Of a stretch of 33,430 nucleotides of DNA, positions 7,562 through 16,489 are shown piece after piece. The notes beneath the pieces are model-generated. The model did no database searches. It was not told where the DNA came from and worked only from the letters and a program-made list of their open reading frames with translations. The translations under genes and the position numbers were made by a program. This DNA comes from Opitutales bacterium (GTDB lineage Bacteria; Verrucomicrobiota; Verrucomicrobiia; Opitutales; UBA953): positions 1 to 33,430 of the forward strand of contig QYQK01000089.1 in assembly GCA_007280935.1 (NCBI GenBank). Direction: 5' to 3'. The first letter of the stretch is position 1; each line of letters begins with the position of its first letter.

Positions 7562-8017
7562 TCAGACCTTGCCGCCAAAACTTTGGTGATCGTCGAGGTC
7601 GAGCACGTCGAACCAGGTGACGATGTCTTCGCGCTTAGCCCCCGCTGGGGTGGCGGACTGGTATTCGGTCAGTTTAGCCCGCCCAGCCGGTGCGCTTGGG
7701 GCTCTTTGTTCGTGAAAAGCGCTGAAGGCCGCGATTTCTTGGCCCAAGCGGGGCTTCTTGGCGTTAGCCATCAGCCAAGCCAAGATTTCTCCGTCTCCTA
7801 AGCCATTCTCAATCTGCGACTTAAGTGCATCTGCCTCAATGCCTAAAAAGTCGAGGACGTTACGATCTAGGGAGCAGGCGTAGTTGTAATCGCCATTTTT
7901 ACCAATCTGGGTGGCACGGGCTTTATCGATCATCCGGGGGAGGATGACAAGGCCACCGAGGCGGACGCGGGGGCTGCGGGGTGGATGTTGCGTTAGGTCG
8001 TAGAGATTGTGATGCAT
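7562..8017 (-). CDS. DUF5069 domain-containing protein
   Basis: The N-terminus LYDLTQHPPRSPRVRLGGLVILPRMIDKARA matches the DUF5069 family as I remember it. This is a function-unknown family common in Verrucomicrobiota and Planctomycetota. The protein is soluble with no signal peptide or membrane segment. The ORF track starts at a TTG (8092), adding 25 poorly conserved residues encoded through a C8 tract. I take the ATG at 8017, giving about 151 residues and placing the conserved block at the N-terminus. It lies upstream of the phosphatase gene on the same strand and diverges from the HemX-like gene. No catalytic motif is recognisable. Confidence 0.8.
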   Translation of the reverse strand: MHHNLYDLTQHPPRSPRVRLGGLVILPRMIDKARATQIGKNGDYNYACSLDRNVLDFLGIEADALKSQIENGLGDGEILAWLMANAKKPRLGQEIAAFSAFHEQRAPSAPAGRAKLTEYQSATPAGAKREDIVTWFDVLDLDDHQSFGGKV

Positions 8018-8079
8018 AAAATAAGGGAGAAGGCCAACATACCCCCCCCGTTTAAACGTGCAAGAACTGAGGTAAGAAT

Positions 8080-8084
8080 GGAGG
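8080..8084 (+). promoter_or_regulatory. Strong Shine-Dalgarno for the HemX-like gene
   Basis: GGAGG sits 9 nt before the ATG at 8094 and fixes that start. Confidence 0.75.
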
Positions 8085-8093
8085 TTTGCCAAA

Positions 8094-8948
8094 ATGTCAC
8101 ACCCCCATCAATTTCCAAGCATGGCCCAGTTTGTCGCAGATATTGCCGCCCTGCCCTTGACCCGGGATTGCTGGGTTGGGGCAGCGATGGTATTTTTGAC
8201 GGCGGCGGTCTTAGATTGGTATGCGCCCAGAGATAATTCAGGCAAGCTTCAGACGGCCGCCCTTTGGCTCCTGCGGGCGGGCTGGGTTTTGATTACGGCT
8301 ATGCTGGCCTACCAATGTTTAAGGACGCGCGCCCTGCCGATTACCACGCCTGCCGAGGTACTCCTATCGATTGCCTGGGGGCTTGCGGGACTTGCCGGCT
8401 TTCTGGACCTAACTTTTAACCATCGTTTGCCAAGCTGGGCGATTGGTAGTGCGACCGCCGTTTGTTTGCTCATCGCCGCCGGGCTTGGGGTCGTCCCCCA
8501 CCCTTCGACGAATGCGAACAAGCCGATGTTGGTGATGCATGTCGGTGCGGCCGTCCTCGCTTATTGTGTGCTGGCCGCCCAGGCACTTAATTCGGCCGCT
8601 TATCTTTTACAGGACCGAGCACTCGCGAAACGTCGATTTGGGGGCATCTACGCACTGCTTCCCTCGCTCGTCCCATTAGATAGAGTCGGCAGCCAATTGC
8701 TGGGAGCAGCCGTCTGGCTGTTGGGCTTGTCGCTCGTGATTGGAGCTACCGATTGGGCGCAGCGTGATCTGCTCGTCGCTCTTCCAAAGTTGGCCGCCTC
8801 GTTGCTCACGTGGCTGGCCGGACTTTATGTGATTGTTCAGCGTCGTCGGCATCGCCTTGCGGGTGCGGCCTTTGCGCGTGCTTCGCTCTGGGCCTTTGTT
8901 CCGGCACTCGTCGCGCTTTACTTATCTTTTCCTCACCCTCATGAGTGA
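8094..8948 (+). CDS. HemX/CcsA-like polytopic membrane protein
   Basis: A 284-residue, very hydrophobic protein with about eight predicted membrane helices. The segment RTRALPITTPAEVLLSIAW resembles the conserved loop of the HemX/YpjD/CcsA cytochrome-c-assembly family. A conserved-looking His in MLVMHVGAAVLAYCVLAAQ could be a haem ligand by family analogy. The full CcsA tryptophan-rich WWD motif is not evident, which favours the shorter HemX type. In many bacteria hemX lies directly before hemA and affects GluTR abundance. Here the next gene is hemA, overlapping by 8 nt, which supports the call. A perfect GGAGG precedes the ATG. The exact role, haem handling or HemA control, is inferred from family and context. 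Confidence 0.78.
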   Translation: MSHPHQFPSMAQFVADIAALPLTRDCWVGAAMVFLTAAVLDWYAPRDNSGKLQTAALWLLRAGWVLITAMLAYQCLRTRALPITTPAEVLLSIAWGLAGLAGFLDLTFNHRLPSWAIGSATAVCLLIAAGLGVVPHPSTNANKPMLVMHVGAAVLAYCVLAAQALNSAAYLLQDRALAKRRFGGIYALLPSLVPLDRVGSQLLGAAVWLLGLSLVIGATDWAQRDLLVALPKLAASLLTWLAGLYVIVQRRRHRLAGAAFARASLWAFVPALVALYLSFPHPHE

Positions 8949-9981
8949 AAGACCTAAGAATCTGGTCGCACTCAGTGCGACGCATCGCACCGCGGGCCTT
9001 GATGAGCGCGCGGCTTTCACGGTGCCACCAGGAGGGGCCGACATTTTTTATGCGGCCGCTCGCGAGGCCGGCCTCGCGGAAGCGGTATTGCTTGCCACCT
9101 GTAATCGACTGGAAGCCTACGCAGTTGGCGATGAAGCGGCGGCGTTGCATTTGCGCACGGCGTTAATGAAAGCGACGGGAGCCCCGGCCGAGGCTCTCGA
9201 TCAACACCTTCGGGCGGTGCCCGGGTTAATGGCCGTCGAACATCTTTTTGGGGTTGTTTCCGGTCTTGATTCTCAAATGGTCGGAGAAGTTGAAATCGCC
9301 GGCCAAACGAAGGACGCCTATGCGGATGCCTTGGCGCGCGGCATGACGGGACCGATTCTTAACCGCGTCTTTCAACGTGCCTTCCAGGCTGGCGCTTGGG
9401 CCCGCACCCACACCGGCATCGCCCAAGGCCAAGTCAGTCTCGGAAATGTTGCGGTTGATTTGGCCATGAGAGCATTTGGATCGCTGGCTGAAGCGCGCGT
9501 CTTGATTCTGGGAACCGGTGAGGTTGGCCGTCAAGTTGTCCAGGCTCTGGTTTCTCGGGGTGCCTCGCAGGTGGTGGTAGCTTCGCGGACGTTTGAAAAC
9601 GCCCGGCGGCTGGCCGAAGAATTTGCGGGGTCGGCGATGACACTGGCCGACGCCTTGCGACAAGCGCATGCGCACGATGTTATCGTCGGAGGTGCGACCG
9701 TCGAGCGGGCCCTCCTTGATTTCAATACCATGCGGGAGTTAACGGTGCGGCGCCAAGGGCGCCCACTCCTGCTGGTTGATCTCGGCGTGCCACGTAATTT
9801 CGATGCTGCGGGCCGGTCCTTGGCGGGAGTCTATCTATGTGACCTCGACGATTTGGCGGGCGTAGCGAACGCCAACCTCAAGGCGCGCCTGGCCGAAGTC
9901 TCGCGAGCCCGCACGGCCTTGGCGGAGAAAGCGGCGCGCGCGTGGGGCGCGGCTAACCACGCCTTCAGCCCCGAGGCCTGA
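8941..9981 (+). CDS. hemA: Glutamyl-tRNA reductase, short form
   Basis: GluTR reduces glutamyl-tRNA(Glu) to glutamate-1-semialdehyde with NADPH, the first committed step of C5 haem biosynthesis. The catalytic domain shows ALSATHRTAGLDERAAF (10-26), the nucleophilic Cys54 in ATCNRLE, and SGLDSQMVGEVEIAGQTKDA (107-126). The NADPH site is LILGTGEVGRQVV (188-200). The ORF track adds 36 upstream codons overlapping the HemX-like gene; MSERPKNLVALSATHR is clearly the natural start, so I use the ATG at 8941. The protein is only 346 residues, against roughly 410-450 usually. It ends soon after the start of the linking spinal helix, so the C-terminal dimerisation domain is missing or rudimentary. The downstream response regulator starts 4 nt later, so no hidden frameshifted extension is obvious. 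Confidence 0.92.
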   Translation: MSERPKNLVALSATHRTAGLDERAAFTVPPGGADIFYAAAREAGLAEAVLLATCNRLEAYAVGDEAAALHLRTALMKATGAPAEALDQHLRAVPGLMAVEHLFGVVSGLDSQMVGEVEIAGQTKDAYADALARGMTGPILNRVFQRAFQAGAWARTHTGIAQGQVSLGNVAVDLAMRAFGSLAEARVLILGTGEVGRQVVQALVSRGASQVVVASRTFENARRLAEEFAGSAMTLADALRQAHAHDVIVGGATVERALLDFNTMRELTVRRQGRPLLLVDLGVPRNFDAAGRSLAGVYLCDLDDLAGVANANLKARLAEVSRARTALAEKAARAWGAANHAFSPEA

Positions 9982-9985
9982 TTTT

Positions 9986-11362
9986 ATGAAATCCACCGTC
10001 CTGATCGTCGACGACGAGAAGCATTCACGCGAAGGTTTGCGGGCTGCCTTAGAAGATAAATATGAAACCTTCGTGGCGAAAGATGCCGCGGAGGCGATGC
10101 GGCTGATGCAGGCCGTGCCGCCGGATGCGGTCTTAACGGATTTACGGATGGCGGGCGAAGACGGTATGGCCGTCATCGATCGGGCCCTGAAACTCGCCCA
10201 TCAACCCGTGTGTATCATGATGACGGCCTATGGCGACGTGGACACCGCGGTGCAGGCGATGAGCCGTGGCGCCTATTGGTTTATGCAGAAGCCCGTGGAC
10301 TTGCGTCAGGTAGAAATCTTATTGGAGCGTGGATTGAAGGCCCGCTCGACGGAAAAAGAAGTCGTTACGCTGAAGACGCGTTTGGACCGAAAATTTTCGC
10401 TGGGCGAAGTCGTCGGCTCGTCCGCTTCCCTGCAGCGCGCGATCGAACAAGTCCGCGCGGTCGCGCCGTCGAATGCGACGGTGCTACTTCTCGGCGATAC
10501 CGGCACGGGCAAGGAGCTCTTTGCGCAGATGATCCACCAGGCCAGCCATCGCTCCAAAGGGCCCTTCATGGCGGTGCATTGCGCGGCGATTCCAGCAAAC
10601 CTACTCGAGAGCGAACTTTTCGGACACGAAAAAGGAGCGTTCACGGGGGCGACGGAACGTCGCGTCGGACGCTTTGAGTCAGCGGATGGCGGCACTTTGT
10701 TCTTGGATGAAATCGGCGAGATTGATGCCACCACCCAAGTGAAAATGCTCCGCTTTCTAGAGACAAGGGCGGTGGAGCGATTGGGCTCGCACCGGCCGAT
10801 TGCCTTGGATCTCCGGCTGGTGTGCGCGACGAATCGAGACCTTAGCCAGATGGTGCGCGAGGGCAAATTCCGCGAAGACCTTTATTATCGCCTCTCGGTC
10901 GTTCCGCTGCGCCTACCCTCGCTCCGCGAACGCAAAGACGACATTCCTTTATTGTTGGCACACTACCTCGCCCGTTTTGCCAAAGAGAACACCAGCGCCT
11001 TGGCCAAACTTTCATCCGAAGCCGAAGCCATCCTTGTTCAGTATGCCTGGCCAGGAAATATTCGCGAGTTGCGGAACGCTTGCGAGAACCTTGCGGTCTT
11101 GCGGGCTGGAAAGGTCGTGGCCGCCCCCGATTTGGACGCTCGTTTCTCTCAGGTTGAAGCCCCGCCGCGCTTTAATTCCGCAGGAGGATTGGCCCCCGTC
11201 CTTGATCGCGAGCAAAACGAGAAACAGCTTTTACGACAGGCCTTGGCGTCCGCGGGTCGCAATCGCACGCGTGCCGCCGAACTGATGGGAATTTCTCGCC
11301 GGACGCTGCATCGTAAATTACTCCAATGGCCGGAGTTGGACCCCGGCCCCGAAAATCAGTAA
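9986..11362 (+). CDS. NtrC-family sigma-54-dependent response regulator
   Basis: 458 residues in three domains. The N-terminal receiver (1-~120) has acidic pocket DDE (9-11), phospho-acceptor Asp52 in LTDLRMAG and Lys102 in QKPVD. The central AAA+ domain has Walker A GDTGTGKE (170-177), GAFTGA (217-222) and Walker B TLFLDE (237-242). The C-terminal Fis-type helix-turn-helix reads RTRAAELMGISRRTLHRKL. The intact GAFTGA loop contacts sigma-54, so this should be a true activator of RpoN promoters. A GAGG lies about 10 nt before the ATG. It begins 4 nt after hemA, but no cognate NtrB-type kinase is beside it; the nearby kinase belongs with the PhoB-like regulator. Its signal and targets cannot be read here. 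Confidence 0.93.
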   Translation: MKSTVLIVDDEKHSREGLRAALEDKYETFVAKDAAEAMRLMQAVPPDAVLTDLRMAGEDGMAVIDRALKLAHQPVCIMMTAYGDVDTAVQAMSRGAYWFMQKPVDLRQVEILLERGLKARSTEKEVVTLKTRLDRKFSLGEVVGSSASLQRAIEQVRAVAPSNATVLLLGDTGTGKELFAQMIHQASHRSKGPFMAVHCAAIPANLLESELFGHEKGAFTGATERRVGRFESADGGTLFLDEIGEIDATTQVKMLRFLETRAVERLGSHRPIALDLRLVCATNRDLSQMVREGKFREDLYYRLSVVPLRLPSLRERKDDIPLLLAHYLARFAKENTSALAKLSSEAEAILVQYAWPGNIRELRNACENLAVLRAGKVVAAPDLDARFSQVEAPPRFNSAGGLAPVLDREQNEKQLLRQALASAGRNRTRAAELMGISRRTLHRKLLQWPELDPGPENQ

Positions 11363-11364
11363 GA

Positions 11365-12231
11365 ATGTTATTCTTTATCCGCGCAATTTTACTTTTCGCC
11401 GTCGCCCCGTCGGCTTACGCCGCTGTTTTCGTCGGCTCCGACGTTGTGTCCCGGGCATTGACCGAAGGCGTAGCCGAATCATCCGCAAATAACGCAACGG
11501 CGGATTTTTCGGGTAGCTTGCCTGGCGCCAAAGCTTTGGCTGAAGGAAAAGCGTACGCAGCGATTTTATTTCGGCGTCCGGGTGAAGCCACCCCTAAAGC
11601 GGCTGGCAATTTGAAACTCTGGGAGTTTCCTATCGCGAATGCCGCGGTGATTGTGGGGGTGCATCGGTCTAATCCCATTGATCACATCGACTTCGCGGCC
11701 TTGAACGGCGTTTTCTCCAATGAACCACGTCAAAGCATGATTAATTGGAACGACATTCCTGGGGTTACCCGTTCGGAGTTGATCACACCGGGGGTCTGTT
11801 CGCCGGATCGTTCTTTCGTTCGAGAGCTCTTTCAGGGCGTGGTCCTTAATGGCACAAGTTTTCGCTCGGAAGTCCGCCAGAATATTTCGGTGGAATTAGC
11901 GGCGGACCTGGTCGCTTCGCGCTCCAGCGCCTTGCAGCTCATGCCGCAATTGCCCTTGGGTTCGGTGGGTCGCGTGTTGCAGGTTGCGGACGGCCGCCCT
12001 GGAAGTTCGACGACGGCGTACTCGCCCGACGAGATGAATATTTATAACGGCGACTACCCTCTCCGCTTGCCCTTAATTCTCTTTGTCCGGCAGGATAAGT
12101 TAGAGGAGCTAAAGCCGGTGGTAAGGTGGCTCTTGTCCGATGTGGCGGCAAGCCGGCTTGAAAAAGATGGCCTGCACCCTACCCCCAAGCCTATCCGGGA
12201 CCGTTTTGCCCAAAGGCTTGACACCCGCTAG
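11365..12231 (+). CDS. Secreted PstS-like phosphate-binding-fold protein
   Basis: 289 residues starting MLFFIRAILLFAVAPSAYAA, a clear signal peptide with likely cleavage after AYA. The ORF track starts 13 codons earlier inside the regulator gene; the ATG at 11365 fits the signal peptide. The C-terminal part (NGDYPLRLPLILFVRQDKLEELKPVVRWLLS) is typical of PstS-like periplasmic binding proteins, where a YP-L-RPLY segment precedes the last helices. The sequence is otherwise divergent and no pstCAB transport genes are present, so it may be a stand-alone binding or sensing protein. It starts 2 nt after the sigma-54 regulator, suggesting co-transcription. A PhoB/PhoR-like pair lies on the opposite strand beyond the tRNA. 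Ligand identity is inferred only from the fold. Confidence 0.75.
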   Translation: MLFFIRAILLFAVAPSAYAAVFVGSDVVSRALTEGVAESSANNATADFSGSLPGAKALAEGKAYAAILFRRPGEATPKAAGNLKLWEFPIANAAVIVGVHRSNPIDHIDFAALNGVFSNEPRQSMINWNDIPGVTRSELITPGVCSPDRSFVRELFQGVVLNGTSFRSEVRQNISVELAADLVASRSSALQLMPQLPLGSVGRVLQVADGRPGSSTTAYSPDEMNIYNGDYPLRLPLILFVRQDKLEELKPVVRWLLSDVAASRLEKDGLHPTPKPIRDRFAQRLDTR

Positions 12232-12246
12232 GGCGTTTGGTCTGCT
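12218..12246 (+). promoter_or_regulatory. Putative sigma-70 promoter for tRNA-Gly
   Basis: A perfect -35 hexamer TTGACA (12218-12223) is followed by a 17-bp spacer and a weak -10 TCTGCT (3 of 6). Transcription would begin just before the tRNA 5' end at 12258. The -35 lies inside the last codons of the PstS-like gene. Confidence 0.5.
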
Positions 12247-12257
12247 TTCCTCCGAGT

Positions 12258-12332
12258 GCGCGTGTAGCTCAATGGTAGAGTACCACCTTGCCAAGGTGGC
12301 TGTTGCTGGTTCAAGTCCAGTCGCGCGCTCCA
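12258..12332 (+). tRNA. tRNA-Gly (anticodon GCC), CCA encoded
   Basis: Folded by hand. Acceptor GCGCGTG pairs with CGCGCGC (one G-U), and the D-arm is GCTC-AATGGTA-GAGT. The anticodon arm CCACC-TTGCCAA-GGTGG has anticodon GCC at 12290-12292. The T-arm is GCTGG-TTCAAGT-CCAGT, followed by discriminator T and encoded CCA at 12330-12332. The length without CCA is 72 nt, normal for tRNA-Gly. It decodes GGC and GGU. It has its own likely promoter upstream and a strong terminator downstream, so it is a single-gene unit. Confidence 0.95.
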
Positions 12333-12346
12333 TTTTAATGAGGGAG

Positions 12347-12376
12347 AAAAAACCCGCCGATTTCCGGCGGGTTTTT
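12347..12376. terminator. Bidirectional rho-independent terminator
   Basis: An A-run, CCCGCCG, loop atttc, CGGCGGG, then TTTTT. The A-run on one side and T-run on the other make it work in both directions. It would end the tRNA transcript and the convergent histidine kinase transcript. Confidence 0.9.
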
Positions 12377-12389
12377 CATGGGGCGACGC

Positions 12390-13634
12390 TTAGGCGGCTC
12401 CGGGGAAGGTAACCGTCACCTTTAGTCCTTTAGGCTGAGCCAGCTCGGCGGTGGCGGAGCCGCCGTGAAGTTCTGCCACCTGCCTTACGATACTTAGACC
12501 TAGCCCGCTGCCTCCCGCTTGGCGGGATTTATCGGTACGGTAAAACCGGTCAAAGAGCCGGGGCAAATCGGCGCTGGGTACCCCTCCCCCATTATCTTCA
12601 ACACAGAGCTCTACTCCGTTTGGGAGATTAGCGGTCGAAATGTGAATGAGTGTCACCCCCGCCGCATGGGCCAAGGCATTATCTAATAAATTCTGGACTA
12701 AACGGTAGGCTTGGACTGGGTCGGCCGGCGAGGCTTCGGATGCATTTAAGGAAAGTTCGAGCGTTACCCCCGCCGCACGGCAGCGGGCGTCATAGGCATC
12801 GACTACTTCGCGAACGGCCTGGTGGAGAGCGCCCACTTCACGCTGGACTCCTTGGGCGGTTTCAAGGCTCGCAAGCGCGAGCAAGCCTTCGACGAGCCCT
12901 TGGAGGCGCCCGACGGAGCTGACGATTTTTTGGACAAATCTTCCACGGTCCGCAATCGACATCGTGTCATGGTCATCGGCTAGAGTTTCGGCATAACCGC
13001 GTAAGATTGTCACCGGAGTCCGTAGGTCATGGGAGACATTGGTGATGAAGTCCCGCTCCATGGCTTGAAGCCGTTTGAGCGCGGTGACATCCGCTAAAAC
13101 AAAGATGGCCGCATCTTCGCCGAAGCCTTCTGGATCGGTGCGTGCACCGGCGGCTTGGATCCAGACGTCCGCCAAAGGTGCGCGATTAAGTAAGATTGTC
13201 GAGCGTGCCCCATCTTCTTGCCGGACGCGATGCACCAGTTCAATGAAGTCGGCGCTTTTTACCAACGGCACAATGGAACCCCATCCGGATTTTTCTGGTA
13301 GACCGAAGAGCGTGATTGCCGCTGGGTTGGCGAGGCGCAAGCGATCTTGCGCATCCACGACGAGGACCGCATCCGTGAGTGGGGCCAGCAAGGCTTCGAT
13401 GCGTCGGGCGGCGGCCGCGCGGATTTCACCTTCCGTCAGCGCCCGACTTTCGATGGAGAGAAATAATTCATTCAGCTTGAGCGCTGAAGCCAGCCGCCCC
13501 GTCGGCCGCCCGGTTGCATCGCCGCGGAGCAAAGCGCGACGGGCCCAACGAATCGAATGATTGATTTCCGCAATACACCAAGCGGTGATGACCGTTAGTG
13601 CGACGAGAAGAATCCACGGAAGCCAAGTCATCAT
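12390..13634 (-). CDS. phoR: PhoR-like sensor histidine kinase
   Basis: 414 residues. One N-terminal membrane helix (about 4-22, WLPWILLVALTVITAWCIA) is followed by a cytoplasmic linker and a PAS-like domain (about 75-185, LTDAVLVVDAQDRLRLANPAA). The HisKA domain has phospho-acceptor His202 in NVSHDLRTPVTIL, and the HATPase_c domain has LVQNLLDNALAHA, EDNGGGVP and GSGLGLSIV. A single TM with no periplasmic sensor domain is the PhoR layout, which senses phosphate through the Pst transporter and PhoU. It lies 48 nt downstream of the PhoB-like regulator on the same strand. No pst or phoU genes are in the window, though a PstS-like protein is close by. The phosphate role is inferred from architecture and pairing; another stimulus is possible. 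Confidence 0.8.
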   Translation of the reverse strand: MMTWLPWILLVALTVITAWCIAEINHSIRWARRALLRGDATGRPTGRLASALKLNELFLSIESRALTEGEIRAAAARRIEALLAPLTDAVLVVDAQDRLRLANPAAITLFGLPEKSGWGSIVPLVKSADFIELVHRVRQEDGARSTILLNRAPLADVWIQAAGARTDPEGFGEDAAIFVLADVTALKRLQAMERDFITNVSHDLRTPVTILRGYAETLADDHDTMSIADRGRFVQKIVSSVGRLQGLVEGLLALASLETAQGVQREVGALHQAVREVVDAYDARCRAAGVTLELSLNASEASPADPVQAYRLVQNLLDNALAHAAGVTLIHISTANLPNGVELCVEDNGGGVPSADLPRLFDRFYRTDKSRQAGGSGLGLSIVRQVAELHGGSATAELAQPKGLKVTVTFPGAA

Positions 13635-13682
13635 CGCCCACTAAGATGGCAAAGTTAGCGGAACGCGCGAGAGCAAAGCCGA

Positions 13683-14390
13683 TTATCCCGCGACGCGATA
13701 CCCTACCCCGCGGACGGTTTCGATGACATCTCCGGCGGGCCCCAATTTTTCGCGCAAGCGACGGACATGCGTATCCACCGTCCGGGTTTCGAGGTCAGGG
13801 GAATAATTCCATACATCCGCCAGGAGCTCCTCGCGCGATTGCACCCGCCCTTTTCGTTCGAGCATAAGGCGGAGCAATTTGAATTCCGTCGCGGTGAGTT
13901 CCACCGCTTTGCCTTGGGCGGAGACTTCATGCCGTTCGATATCCAGAAGTAACGCACCGGCCGCAAGACGTGTCGAAGGTTTGGCCGCCGCCGATTTTGC
14001 CCGACGCAAAAGCGCTTGGGCGCGCAGCATCAATTCCCGGACATCAAACGGCTTGCTGACATAATCGTCGGCCCCGGATTCGAGCCCTTTTACCTTATCC
14101 GCGGTTTCGGTTTTAGCCGTGAGGAAGATAACGGGGGTGTCTTGCAGGAGCGCATCCGCCCGCACCATGCGCAGCAGCTGGACGCCCGTGAGCTCAGGCA
14201 TCATGACATCTAGGATGATCAGGTCGGGGCGAAAGTCTCGCGCGAGGCCGAGAGCCCGCAGCGGGTCGTTGAGTGTGCGTACGGCATACCCAGCCTGGCG
14301 GAATTTATAATCTAGAAGTTCCGTGACGTCGGACTCGTCGTCGACAATGAGGATTCGTTTGAGATGTTCAGCGTCCATGGTTGGTTTCAT
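13683..14390 (-). CDS. phoB: PhoB-like OmpR-family response regulator
   Basis: A two-domain regulator with receiver (RILIVDDESDVTELL, phospho-acceptor Asp61 in IILDVMMPE, conserved Lys in SKPFD) and C-terminal winged helix (LTATEFKLLRLML, DTHVRRLREKLG, ETVRGVGYRVAG). The winged helix marks the OmpR/PhoB family, which binds direct repeats to activate transcription. Possible starts are ATGs at 14411, 14390 and 14378. I use 14390, which has AAGG about 11 nt upstream; all three leave the receiver intact. It forms a two-gene operon with the PhoR-like kinase downstream. The AT-rich parS-bearing gap lies upstream of it, so its promoter is probably there. Assignment to phosphate control is inferred. 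Confidence 0.82.
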   Translation of the reverse strand: MKPTMDAEHLKRILIVDDESDVTELLDYKFRQAGYAVRTLNDPLRALGLARDFRPDLIILDVMMPELTGVQLLRMVRADALLQDTPVIFLTAKTETADKVKGLESGADDYVSKPFDVRELMLRAQALLRRAKSAAAKPSTRLAAGALLLDIERHEVSAQGKAVELTATEFKLLRLMLERKGRVQSREELLADVWNYSPDLETRTVDTHVRRLREKLGPAGDVIETVRGVGYRVAG

Positions 14391-14411
14391 TGCAATTAAT
14401 ACCTTAATCAT

Positions 14412-14578
14412 CCTAAGTGCCAGAGTTAGGTGACAATTAAGACAGTTGCGTTAACTTGCACTAATTGTTTTATAAACACTTGTAATTCAATAGTTTACAA
14501 AAATAAGAAACACGACTGTAACCCGCTCTTGCTGCAATATTCACATTGCCTGTTCCACGTGGAACTTTGCCCCCTGCC
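14412..14578. other. AT-rich gap between mnmG and phoB-like gene with parS-like site
   Basis: 167 bp with marked A+T richness (for example actaattgttttataaacac) against GC-rich neighbours. It holds a parS-like palindrome at 14551-14566 and two one-mismatch DnaA-box-like words (TTATAAACA at 14470-14478; ATATTCACA at 14537-14545). It must also carry the promoter of the phoB-like gene. The 79-aa ORF across it on the + strand has no gene-like features. It could be a second candidate for part of the replication origin. Confidence 0.4.
14551..14566. promoter_or_regulatory. parS-like ParB-binding site (15/16)
   Basis: TGTTCCACGTGGAACT differs from the palindrome TGTTCCACGTGGAACA only in the last base. 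It lies 12 nt past the mnmG stop codon, outside any gene. ParB/Spo0J binds such sites to segregate the origin region. Confidence 0.75.
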
Positions 14579-16465
<1,887 letters not shown>

Positions 16466-16489
16466 AAGTTTCCCTCCGGGAGGAGAGAA

